Notes: generated from the letters alone by a model not told the origin. A stretch of 6,505 nucleotides of DNA from Clostridia bacterium (GCA_017960705.1 JAGCYR010000240.1:1-6505); one strand, 5' to 3'; counted from the first letter of the stretch, positions 1-5,001 are shown. Translations and numbers: made by a program.

Positions 1-761
1 ATACCGACAGCATCGCGGACAACCTCGAACGCGTGAGGGGATATTCCGAGGACTCGATCCCGGTGCTTTCGTCCAAGGACGGAAACGTCATCGGCGTCAT
101 CACGGCGCAGGACCTGACCGAGGCGGTCAAATCCGACCTCGGCGAGGACTACGCGAAACTCGCGGGTCTGACCGACAGGGAAGATATGAAGGAACCGCTT
201 TTCCGCAGTATAAGAAAGCGGATCCCGTGGCTGCTCGTCCTTCTTGTGCTCGGCATCGCCGTCTCGACGGTGATCGGGATGTTCGAGGGGGTCATCAGCC
301 AGATCGCCCTGATCGTCTGCTTCCAATCCCTGATCCTCGATATGGCGGGCAACGTCGGCACGCAGTCGCTTGCCGTCACCATCCGCGTGGTCTCGGACGG
401 GGCGCTCAAGTTCCGCGAACGGGCGTTCCTCGTTTTGAAAGAGGTGCGGGTCGGCTTCTTCAACGGTCTGATCCTCGGGCTGGGCTCTTTCCTTCTGATC
501 GGGCTGTATATCCATTTCGTCAAGGAGTACGACTGGGTCTTCTCGTTCGCCGCCTCGGGCTGCGTCGGAGCGGCGCTGCTCGTCGCGATGGCGGTCTCGT
601 CTCTGGTCGGTACGGTCACGCCTCTGTTCTTCAAACGGGTCGGGGTCGATCCCGCCGTCGCGTCGGGTCCCCTGATCACCACGGTCAACGACCTGGTCGC
701 GGTCTGCATCTACTACGGCACCGCGTGGCTGTTGCTGATCCGGGTGCTGGCGCTGGTTTAA
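1..761 (+). CDS. mgtE: Magnesium transporter MgtE, C-terminal part (5' truncated by window edge)
   Basis: This is an inner-membrane Mg2+ channel/transporter of the MgtE family. The gene enters from the left edge and reads in the frame starting at base 3, so 252 residues are visible and the N-terminal domain plus most of the CBS pair, about 200 residues, lie outside. Visible residues 1-45 are the end of the second CBS domain (DSIPVLSSKDGNVIGVITAQDL), which in this family senses cytosolic Mg2+. A linker helix follows, then about five membrane segments from residue ~74 onward. Family hallmarks are GNVGTQSL (~116-123), DPAVASGP (~216-223) and TTVNDLVAVCIYYG (~226-239), whose acidic residue lies in the last segment that lines the pore in known MgtE structures. 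The in-frame GTG at 33 is internal and not a start. The gene ends 56 bp from the convergent peroxidase gene, with a shared terminator between them. The family call is very secure. Confidence 0.95.
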   Translation, partial: TDSIADNLERVRGYSEDSIPVLSSKDGNVIGVITAQDLTEAVKSDLGEDYAKLAGLTDREDMKEPLFRSIRKRIPWLLVLLVLGIAVSTVIGMFEGVISQIALIVCFQSLILDMAGNVGTQSLAVTIRVVSDGALKFRERAFLVLKEVRVGFFNGLILGLGSFLLIGLYIHFVKEYDWVFSFAASGCVGAALLVAMAVSSLVGTVTPLFFKRVGVDPAVASGPLITTVNDLVAVCIYYGTAWLLLIRVLALV

Positions 762-768
762 CTCACGC

Positions 769-810
769 AAAACAAAAAAGACTTGCCGAAACGCAAGTCT
801 TTTTTGTTTT
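769..810. terminator. Bidirectional intrinsic terminator between mgtE and the peroxidase gene
   Basis: A perfect 18-bp stem (769-786 with 793-810) encloses a 6-base loop, CGAAAC. The GC-containing core is GACTTGC/GCAAGTC. It is flanked by an A-rich tract on the left arm and a T-rich tract on the right arm, so both strands end in a U-run after the hairpin. It begins 7 bp after the mgtE stop and, on the other strand, 6 bp after the peroxidase stop, so it fits termination of both convergent transcripts. Confidence 0.95.
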
Positions 811-816
811 TGAAGA

Positions 817-1362
817 TCAGAGAAGATTCTCGACGGCTTCTTTTACTTTTTTCATATCAAAAGTCGGCTCGAAGCGGGATACGACTTTGCCCTCGCGGTC
901 GACGAGGAACTTGGTGAAGTTCCATTTGATATACGCCTTGTCGCCGAACTTCTTGTTGTTCATCTTGGAGAATTTGTTGAGAAGCGCGTTCTTGACCCCT
1001 TTGCCGAACCCCTCGAAGGGTTTTTCGGTCGAAAGGAACGCAAAGAGGGGATCGGCGGTCTCGCCGTTGACGTCGATCTTCGCGAATTGCGGGAACTCGG
1101 TGCCGAACTTGATCGTGCAGAACTCGTGGATCTCGTCGTCGGAGCCGGGCGCCTGACCCGCGAACTGGTTGCAGGGGAAGTCGAGGATCTCGAATCCCTT
1201 GTCCTTCAGCTCCCGGTACATCTCTTCGAGCGGGTCGTAGTGCGGCGTAAACCCGCAGCCCGTCGCGGTGTTGACGATCAGCAGCACTTTGCCCTTGTAG
1301 TCGGCGAGCGAAACGTCGTTGCCCTGTCTGTCTTTGACGGTGAAATCGTAAACGGTTTTCAT
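817..1362 (-). CDS. gpx: Glutathione peroxidase family thiol peroxidase (cysteine type, probably thioredoxin-dependent)
   Basis: The product is a cytosolic 181-residue thioredoxin-fold peroxidase that reduces H2O2 and organic hydroperoxides. The catalytic set is complete: peroxidatic Cys36 in NTATGCGFTP, Gln70 in the FPCNQFAGQ motif (62-70), and Trp147-Asn148 in KWNFTKFLVD. The active-site residue is an ordinary Cys, not selenocysteine. Cys82 in EIHEFC sits where the resolving cysteine lies in plant and insect thioredoxin-dependent members, so despite the family name the likely reductant is thioredoxin (inference). Cys64 lies in the conserved FPCNQF motif. The length is slightly above the usual ~160 residues. 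The ATG is preceded by AAGGAG at suitable spacing (around 1371-1378). It is the last gene of the ohrR operon, 18 bp after the flavodoxin-like gene, and ends at the shared terminator. Organic-peroxide induction through OhrR would fit its substrate range. Confidence 0.93.
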   Translation of the reverse strand: MKTVYDFTVKDRQGNDVSLADYKGKVLLIVNTATGCGFTPHYDPLEEMYRELKDKGFEILDFPCNQFAGQAPGSDDEIHEFCTIKFGTEFPQFAKIDVNGETADPLFAFLSTEKPFEGFGKGVKNALLNKFSKMNNKKFGDKAYIKWNFTKFLVDREGKVVSRFEPTFDMKKVKEAVENLL

Positions 1363-1380
1363 GGCTTTATCTCCTTTTCT

Positions 1381-1791
1381 TTAATCAAACGATTTGGCGA
1401 ACTCTCCCGCACGGGACAGATCGTTTTCGGAGGGAAGCCCCTTGTTCAGGAAGATCCAGGACGCCTTGCAATGGAACTCTTTTTCCGAGAGGGGGATCCC
1501 GAGGCGTTCGGTCGCCCGGCGAACGGCTTTATAAGTCGATTTGCCCGTGGCGGAGGTGTTCATATTCACGACCTCGCCGATCTTGTCGCGGTTCCGCTCG
1601 AGGAACGCCGTGACCTCCCGGTCGACGTTCGCGGCGTACATGGCGTTCAAGAGCAAGAGACGGTCGACTCTTTCGGGCAGGTCTTCGGTGACCGGGAACG
1701 CTTCGATCCCGAGAGATTCCGAGACGGCGCCGGCGAGTTTCGCCGTGTTTCCTTTTTTGGAGCGCGTGAAGAAACGGATCGCGGTTTTCAT
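1381..1791 (-). CDS. Small flavodoxin-like protein
   Basis: The product is a 136-residue single-domain flavodoxin-fold protein, expected to bind FMN and carry electrons in the cytosol. The N-terminal strand and phosphate loop are clear: FFTRSKKGNT (residues 7-16) matches the T-x-S-x-x-G-N-T signature. The later loops around residues 49-55 (NAMYAAN) and 78-90 (MNTSATGKSTYKA) occupy the places of the isoalloxazine-binding loops but are not textbook. It is a little shorter than classical flavodoxins (~140-150). Cys108, in FHCKASW, is its only cysteine. The start overlaps the ohrR stop in an ATGA arrangement (1788-1791), with GGAGG at 1799-1803, which suggests translational coupling. Being in an OhrR-peroxidase operon suggests a role in redox defence, perhaps supplying electrons, but no partner can be read from the sequence. 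It could also be a flavodoxin-domain oxidoreductase of unknown substrate. Confidence 0.85.
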   Translation of the reverse strand: MKTAIRFFTRSKKGNTAKLAGAVSESLGIEAFPVTEDLPERVDRLLLLNAMYAANVDREVTAFLERNRDKIGEVVNMNTSATGKSTYKAVRRATERLGIPLSEKEFHCKASWIFLNKGLPSENDLSRAGEFAKSFD

Positions 1792-2240
1792 TGTTTTTCC
1801 TCCTTGTTCTTTTCGTCGTCAAGTATTTTATAAAGGATCCGATAGAGTTCCGTCGCTTCCTCCGTCGTAAGGCAAAACTCCTTTGCGATACATTCGGGCA
1901 CGACGAGCGCCGCGTCGCGCAATTCCCGTCCCGCCTTCGTCAGCGAGATGACGAGATTCCGCTCGTCGGCGGGGTCCTTTGCCTTCTCGATATATCCCTT
2001 GTCGCGCAGTTTCCGGAGCAAGGGAGCGAGCGTGTTGGATTTCAGGGACAGCGCCTCGCAAAGGACCTTTTCGTTCGCCCGCCCCTTTTCCCACAGCACC
2101 ATCATCACGATATACTGGGTGTAGGTCAAGTCGAGTTTTTCAAGCAGGGGCTGATATTTCCGCGTGATCAGATTGGAAACGGCGTAGAGCGGAAAGCAGA
2201 GCTGGTTTTTCAGGCGGAGCGCCTCGTACCGATCGTCCAT
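1788..2240 (-). CDS. ohrR: OhrR-type MarR-family organic hydroperoxide sensor/repressor
   Basis: The product is a 150-residue winged-helix dimeric repressor of the MarR family. The N-terminus aligns residue for residue with B. subtilis OhrR around the sensing cysteine: NQLCFPLYA here corresponds to its NQLCF-LYA stretch. With the ATG at 2240 this cysteine is Cys15, the same number as in B. subtilis. Tyr19, Tyr29 and Tyr40, equivalent to tyrosines near that cysteine, are kept. The recognition-helix region is around residues 58-78 (CEALSLKSNTLAPLLRKL) and the wing contains DPADERN (~89-95). Cys61, Cys117 and Cys123 are extra; the spacing of Cys15 to Cys117 (102) and Cys123 (108) brackets the C22-C127 spacing of the two-cysteine Xanthomonas OhrR. 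The GTG (2249) and ATG (2246) further upstream are less likely starts because the Shine-Dalgarno overlaps them. It is first in an operon with a flavodoxin-like gene (4-bp overlap) and the peroxidase, and probably autoregulates through the palindrome in its promoter. Confidence 0.92.
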   Translation of the reverse strand: MDDRYEALRLKNQLCFPLYAVSNLITRKYQPLLEKLDLTYTQYIVMMVLWEKGRANEKVLCEALSLKSNTLAPLLRKLRDKGYIEKAKDPADERNLVISLTKAGRELRDAALVVPECIAKEFCLTTEEATELYRILYKILDDEKNKEEKQ

Positions 2241-2246
2241 TTTCAT

Positions 2247-2252
2247 CACCTC
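2247..2252 (-). promoter_or_regulatory. Shine-Dalgarno site that sets the ohrR start
   Basis: GAGGTG on the minus strand places GAGG 8 bases before the ATG at 2240. The alternative in-frame starts, GTG at 2249 and ATG at 2246, overlap or directly touch the GAGG, so 2240 is the functional start. The Cys15 numbering match to B. subtilis OhrR supports the same choice. Confidence 0.75.
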
Positions 2253-2257
2253 GCTTT

Positions 2258-2281
2258 AATTATATCGCACGCGACATAATT
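2258..2281. promoter_or_regulatory. Candidate OhrR operator: 24-bp imperfect palindrome in the ohrR promoter
   Basis: The arms read AATTATnTCGC and GCGAnATAATT around a 2-base centre, with 10 of 12 positions paired about the axis between 2269 and 2270. It covers the whole -10 box and nearly the entire spacer and touches the -35, so a bound dimer would block RNA polymerase. MarR-family dimers bind palindromes of this size, and AATT-rich arms recall the known B. subtilis OhrR site, though the GC core differs. Assignment to OhrR rests on position and on the usual autoregulation of the family. Confidence 0.65.
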
Positions 2282-2287
2282 TGTCAA
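2259..2287 (-). promoter_or_regulatory. Perfect sigma-A promoter of the ohrR operon
   Basis: On the minus strand TTGACA (2282-2287) and TATAAT (2259-2264) are both exact consensus hexamers and are separated by 17 bp. The predicted transcription start is about 2251-2252, which leaves a leader of only about 11-12 bases before the ATG at 2240, with the Shine-Dalgarno at its very 5' end. A promoter this strong suits a gene normally held off by a repressor. Confidence 0.9.
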
Positions 2288-2306
2288 GGGGTTTCCGAAT
2301 AATTTT

Positions 2307-2346
2307 TTCAAAAACCAAAACCCGATCCGAATTTTGGATCGGGTTT
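2307..2346 (-). terminator. Intrinsic terminator of the yfcE - ADP-ribosylglycohydrolase cluster
   Basis: An 11-bp perfect stem, AAACCCGATCC (2318-2328) with GGATCGGGTTT (2336-2346), has a 7-base loop. Read on the minus strand it is followed by the T-rich run TTTTGGTTTTTG. It lies 31 bp after the ADP-ribosylglycohydrolase stop and just upstream of the ohrR promoter, insulating the two transcription units. Confidence 0.88.
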
Positions 2347-2377
2347 GAAAGAATGATTCGGTTTCGTTTCGGTCGTT

Positions 2378-3166
2378 TTATCGCTTGGCGAGATAGGCGT
2401 ACCAGCGTTTCACGACGTCGAAGAGCCGCTCGTCGAGGTACGAGAGCGCCGTGTCGGCGACGGGTTCCGGGATCCCGTACGCCGCCTCTGCGATTGCTCC
2501 CGTGATCGCCGCGACCGTGTCGCTGTCGCCGCCGAGCGAGATCGCGTTGCGGATCGCGTCCTCGAAATCGGTGCTTTCGAGAAAGGCGACGATCGCCTGC
2601 GGCACGGTCTCCTGACAGGTCTCGTTGAACTCGTAGGTCGGGCGGATCTCGTCGAGCGTCGGGGAGAGGTCGTAACCGTATTTGCCCTCGATCTGCTCCC
2701 GGATTCTTTTTTTGCATCCGGCGGGATCGTTTCGGAAGCCGGTGCGGGCGAGGACGATCGCGTCGCAGGTCGCGAGCGCGCCCTTGATCCCCTCGGGGTG
2801 ATTATGCGTCACGGCGGCGGAGAGCCGCGCCGTTTCGTATCCGCCCTCGCTCATCCACCCGCAGGGCGAGACGCGCATTGCCGAGCCGTTGCCGTAACTG
2901 TAGTAGGGTTCGCGGTCACCCGAAAACAGCCAGCCGAGAAATCGCCCGCCGTAGCCGGCGTCGGGGTAGAGCCGCCCGAGCCGCTTCATCTCGTCGATGA
3001 AGTCGTCGGCGCGCCCGCCCCGCATTACCGCCTCGGCGACGGCGCAGGTCATCACCGTATCGTCGGTAAAGAAACAGTCGTCGCGGAAAAGAGGGAAGTC
3101 CTTGGTTTTGATGTTGTCAAATTCGTAAACCGAACCGACGATATCGCCGATGATGGCGCCGAGCAT
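2378..3166 (-). CDS. ADP-ribosylglycohydrolase family protein (DraG/ARH fold)
   Basis: The product is a 262-residue, all-helical, Mg2+/Mn2+-dependent hydrolase of the family (Pfam ADP_ribosyl_GH) that removes ADP-ribose from modified proteins or other molecules. Metal-site motifs are intact: IIGDIVGSVYEF at the N-terminus (Gly7-Asp8), TDDTVM (34-39) and LGGDSDTVAAITGAI (211-225). The intermediate family motifs YGNGSAMR (91-98) and THNHPEGIKGA (120-130) are also present. The length is typical for a compact bacterial member. No signal peptide is seen, so it is cytosolic. The ATG is preceded by AAAGGAAG at 3174-3181. It is the last gene in a cluster 36 bp after an unknown protein and is followed by a good terminator. 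No ADP-ribosyltransferase is visible nearby, so the substrate (arginine-, serine-linked, nucleic-acid or small-molecule ADP-ribose) cannot be assigned. The family call is secure. Confidence 0.93.
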   Translation of the reverse strand: MLGAIIGDIVGSVYEFDNIKTKDFPLFRDDCFFTDDTVMTCAVAEAVMRGGRADDFIDEMKRLGRLYPDAGYGGRFLGWLFSGDREPYYSYGNGSAMRVSPCGWMSEGGYETARLSAAVTHNHPEGIKGALATCDAIVLARTGFRNDPAGCKKRIREQIEGKYGYDLSPTLDEIRPTYEFNETCQETVPQAIVAFLESTDFEDAIRNAISLGGDSDTVAAITGAIAEAAYGIPEPVADTALSYLDERLFDVVKRWYAYLAKR

Positions 3167-3202
3167 AAGATCACTTCCTTTCGGGGTGCGACCGGATTCG
3201 CG

Positions 3203-3643
3203 TCAGTTAAGGTCGATCGCGGTCAGATGAAATTCGTTTAGTTTCTTTTGTATCGCGTAGAACGCGGAGAAGCGTTTCTGAAAAGACCAATCAATGCCGA
3301 TCTTTTTCAAAAACCGCTCGAAGCGGCCGTAACGGTAGGTGACCGAAAACCGCGTGTGCGGGGCGGTAAAAAACTGGTAAAACGAGCGGTCGTGACCGAA
3401 GCAACGCCCGCCGACGCAACGGAGTTTTTCGCCGTTGTAGTTGACCAACGGTCCGTTGGCGGCTTCGAAGTTCGCTTCACATTCCGCAAGATCGATCCGC
3501 CCGACCGTTCCGTCGGGGGCGTCGTAGAGCAATTCGGTCGCCGTGATCTCCCGGATGCTGCCGAGATCGAAGGTCTTGACCGTCTTCTCGTCTTCGATAT
3601 GATACCACTCTCGGACGGATTCATAAAATGCGTTCCAATCCAT
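3203..3643 (-). CDS. Hypothetical protein, 146 residues, unrecognised family
   Basis: I do not recognise this protein. It is soluble-looking, with no membrane segment or signal peptide. It is unusually rich in aromatic residues and Arg, especially at 88-132 (SFYQFFTAPHTRFS, YRYGRFERFLKKIG). The first ~60 residues are acidic (MDWNAFYESVREWYHIEDEK, then LAECEANFEAANGP) and the last ~45 are basic. Cysteines are at 55, 76 and 81; the Cys76 and Cys81 pair sits in LRCVGGRCFGHD, which could be a redox or metal site but does not match a known motif. The coding call rests on a well-placed AGAAAGGAAA ribosome site before the ATG (around 3650-3657), codon use like its neighbours, and tight packing: 20 bp after yfcE and 36 bp before the ADP-ribosylglycohydrolase gene. 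It is probably co-transcribed with both. No function is proposed. Confidence 0.8.
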   Translation of the reverse strand: MDWNAFYESVREWYHIEDEKTVKTFDLGSIREITATELLYDAPDGTVGRIDLAECEANFEAANGPLVNYNGEKLRCVGGRCFGHDRSFYQFFTAPHTRFSVTYRYGRFERFLKKIGIDWSFQKRFSAFYAIQKKLNEFHLTAIDLN

Positions 3644-3663
3644 CGTAGTTTCCTTTCTCTATC

Positions 3664-4230
3664 CTACTTAAGAACAAACGTTCGGTACTCCTCGCCCGCA
3701 AGGGTCTTCCAGCGGAAGACGCCCCCTTCGAGCGTCATATACCCGCGGGGCGAGTTTTCTTTCGGGATCGAGACTGAGCCGGGGTTCATACAGACGATCC
3801 CCGAAACCGTCTCGCAGAGCGGGATATGCGTGTGCCCGTAGAGCAGGACGTCGCCCTCTTTCAAGGGGGGAAGGTTGTCGCGGTTGTAGACGTGCCCGTG
3901 CGTCAAGAAGACCGTGCGTTTTCCCTCTGCGAGCAGACAGTATTCCGCGAGGACCGGGAAGTTCAGCATCATCTGGTCGACCTCGGCTTCGCAGTTCCCG
4001 CGCACCGAGAGGATCTCTCCGCGGCGAAGGTTCAAAAGTTCCGCGACCTTCTTCGGCGCGTAGCCCTCCGGCAGGTCGTTGCGCGGCCCGTGGTAGAGGA
4101 TATCCCCGAGCAGGAGCAGGCGGTCCGCCCTCTCCCCCTCGTACGCCGCGAGCAGTTTTTCCGTATAGGTCGCCGATCCGTGCAGATCGGACGCGATCAG
4201 GTAGGTTATTTTCTCCAAATGCAGTCCCAT
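3664..4230 (-). CDS. yfcE: YfcE-type metallophosphodiesterase
   Basis: The product is a 188-residue cytosolic calcineurin-like phosphoesterase of the YfcE/MJ0936 group, which hydrolyses phosphodiesters in a two-metal (usually Mn2+) site. All metal-site motifs are present: SDLHG (Asp15, His17), LLLGDILYHGPRN (Asp43), RGNCEAEVDQM (Asn79), LTHGHVYN (His111, His113) and LLYGHTHIP (His133, His135). The stretches HGPRNDLPEGYAPKKV and NPGSVSIPKE are close to E. coli YfcE, so the orthologue-level name is justified; the physiological substrate of YfcE is unknown. The ATG at 4230 follows GGAGGG (4235-4240) at a short 4-base spacing. It appears to be the first gene of a cluster with an unknown protein and an ADP-ribosylglycohydrolase. 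No clear promoter was found in the 58 bp before it, so transcription may also read through from the upstream pyrophosphatase-like gene. Confidence 0.95.
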   Translation of the reverse strand: MGLHLEKITYLIASDLHGSATYTEKLLAAYEGERADRLLLLGDILYHGPRNDLPEGYAPKKVAELLNLRRGEILSVRGNCEAEVDQMMLNFPVLAEYCLLAEGKRTVFLTHGHVYNRDNLPPLKEGDVLLYGHTHIPLCETVSGIVCMNPGSVSIPKENSPRGYMTLEGGVFRWKTLAGEEYRTFVLK

Positions 4231-4288
4231 GTTTCCCTCCGTGAAGTCGGATCTGTCGGGGTCGTTGTTTCTCTCGGCAAACCGGAAT

Positions 4289-4636
4289 TTAACGACGTAT
4301 CAAAACGCCTTTCATATACGGCGTTTCGTTGTGCGTTTTATAGATTTCTTTCTTTTCTTTTTCCGTACAGCCAATCAGTATCTTGATTTCGGAGTCTCGC
4401 TTCATCAAATCGACGATGCATATGACGGCGTCCACTGTTTTCTTGCCGCTTCCGACCCATACGTCAATTCCCGATCCATCCATAGAGGAAGTATCTTTCA
4501 AGTAACCGTAGTCAACCCGATATATGAAATCCGGGAATCTTGGGTGGGCAGATCCTTTTGGTCTGTCGATCACAATTTCGGAAGAGTTTACCAGCTTATC
4601 TAACGCGTTCCAGAAATCTTCATTATAATCGTTCAC
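4289..4636 (-). CDS. Divergent inorganic pyrophosphatase-fold protein
   Basis: This 115-residue protein resembles a trimmed family I (soluble, Mg2+-dependent) pyrophosphatase. The recognisable core is VDYGYLKDTSSMDGSGIDVWV (residues 41-61), which parallels the NYGY...SLDGDPVDVLV of E. coli Ppa, followed by VDLMKRDSEIKILIG (75-89), which parallels its second acid-rich strand with Asp, an acid and Lys. Two features make hydrolysis of pyrophosphate uncertain. The middle metal-binding Asp of DGDxxD is Ser55 here (Asp53 and Asp58 remain), and the protein is about 60 residues shorter than Ppa. It starts at GTG (4636) with a strong GGAGGAGG six bases upstream; no in-frame ATG is nearby. GC is about 46% by hand count over 240 bases, well below the ~58-70% of flanking genes, which hints at separate origin. 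It could be a nucleotide- or phosphate-handling enzyme rather than a true pyrophosphatase. Confidence 0.82.
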   Translation of the reverse strand: MNDYNEDFWNALDKLVNSSEIVIDRPKGSAHPRFPDFIYRVDYGYLKDTSSMDGSGIDVWVGSGKKTVDAVICIVDLMKRDSEIKILIGCTEKEKKEIYKTHNETPYMKGVLIRR

Positions 4637-4677
4637 CTTTTTCCTCCTCCAAACCCCGGTTTGTCGCTTCCTGTTTT

Positions 4678-4706
4678 ATTATACTTGAAAAGTGTGAATA
4701 ATGCAA
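4678..4706 (-). promoter_or_regulatory. Probable promoter of the pyrophosphatase-like gene
   Basis: An exact TATAAT (minus strand, 4678-4683) lies about 40 bp before the GTG start, with an AT-rich stretch upstream. The best -35 at 17 bp is TTGCAT (4701-4706), which keeps only TTG of the consensus, so the promoter is weak or needs help. It sits between the start codon and the hairpin block at 4728-4835. Confidence 0.55.
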
Positions 4707-4727
4707 GCAGATGAAAACGGATTCGAC

Positions 4728-4835
4728 GCGCCCGCAAGCGGGCGCTACCAGCAATGTTCCGCCTAACTGGAGTAAAAAGACAACCACCACGGATGGCGGA
4801 ACATTAGAGTTTCCGTCGCTCCGCTCCGGAAACTC
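4728..4835. repeat. Block of three consecutive inverted repeats (structured intergenic element)
   Basis: Three perfect inverted repeats follow one another without a gene. The first is GCGCCCGC-AA-GCGGGCGC (4728-4745), 8 bp with a 2-base loop. The second is AATGTTCCGCC (4753-4763) with GGCGGAACATT (4795-4805), 11 bp around a 31-base loop. The third is GAGTTTCCG (4807-4815) with CGGAAACTC (4827-4835), 9 bp. Just outside is GCTGGTTCGAA (4838-4848), identical over 11 bases to the T-arm of the neighbouring tRNA but on the opposite strand. None has a U-tract, so these are not plain terminators. The block could be a small repeated (MITE- or REP-like) element or part of an RNA read out of the tRNA gene. 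A stop-free frame crosses it, but it also runs through the tRNA and is not a gene. Confidence 0.7.
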
Positions 4836-4862
4836 GGCTGGTTCGAACATCACACATTCAAG

Positions 4863-4904
4863 CAAACAGAGAGCGAGGGATTGACGCCCCTCGCTCTCTG
4901 TTTG
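4863..4904 (-). terminator. Strong hairpin immediately after tRNA-Pro (terminator-like, no U-run)
   Basis: A 17-bp perfect stem (4863-4879 with 4888-4904) with an 8-base loop begins inside the CCA end of the tRNA. On the minus strand the hairpin is followed by GCTTGAATGTG, not a U-run, so classical intrinsic termination is doubtful. It may mark the 3' processing site or stop transcription less efficiently. Confidence 0.6.
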
Positions 4905-4979
4905 GTCGGAGTGACTGGATTCGAACCAGCGGCCTCTTGGTCCCGAACCAAGCGCTCTACCAAACTGAGCCACACCCCG
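4903..4979 (-). tRNA. tRNA-Pro (anticodon CGG)
   Basis: A complete cloverleaf is visible on the minus strand. The acceptor stem CGGGGTG pairs with CACTCCG (one G-U). The D-arm is GGCTCAGTTTGGTAGAGC. The anticodon stem CTTGG/CCAAG encloses the loop TTCGGGA, whose middle three bases CGG (4943-4945) read the proline codon CCG. The T-arm is CTGGTTCGAATCCAG. The discriminator is A (4906) and the CCA tail is encoded (4903-4905), as is common in Bacillota. It has its own consensus promoter about 16 bp upstream. Confidence 0.97.
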
Positions 4980-5001
4980 GTATTCTTTTTTCGCAAGGTG
5001 T

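Noticed and set aside
227..1156. 309-residue plus-strand open frame overlapping mgtE
   Set aside because: It is an out-of-frame shadow of mgtE that runs through the bidirectional terminator into the antisense of the peroxidase gene.
1087..1833. 248-residue plus-strand open frame opposite the peroxidase and flavodoxin genes
   Set aside because: It is antisense to two well-supported genes, has low-complexity composition typical of GC-rich shadow frames, and has no recognisable domain.
2240..2249. GTG at 2249 or ATG at 2246 as the ohrR start
   Set aside because: Both overlap or touch the GAGG ribosome site; the ATG at 2240 has proper spacing and aligns the sensing cysteine with Cys15 of B. subtilis OhrR.
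4231..4288. Promoter search upstream of yfcE
   Set aside because: No pair of -35 and -10 hexamers with acceptable spacing was found; a TTGATA occurs but has no matching -10.
4303..4326. Hairpin AAACGCC/GGCGTTT near the 3' end of the pyrophosphatase-like gene as a terminator
   Set aside because: It lies inside the coding sequence, has a 10-base loop and only a four-T run afterwards, so it is too weak to call.
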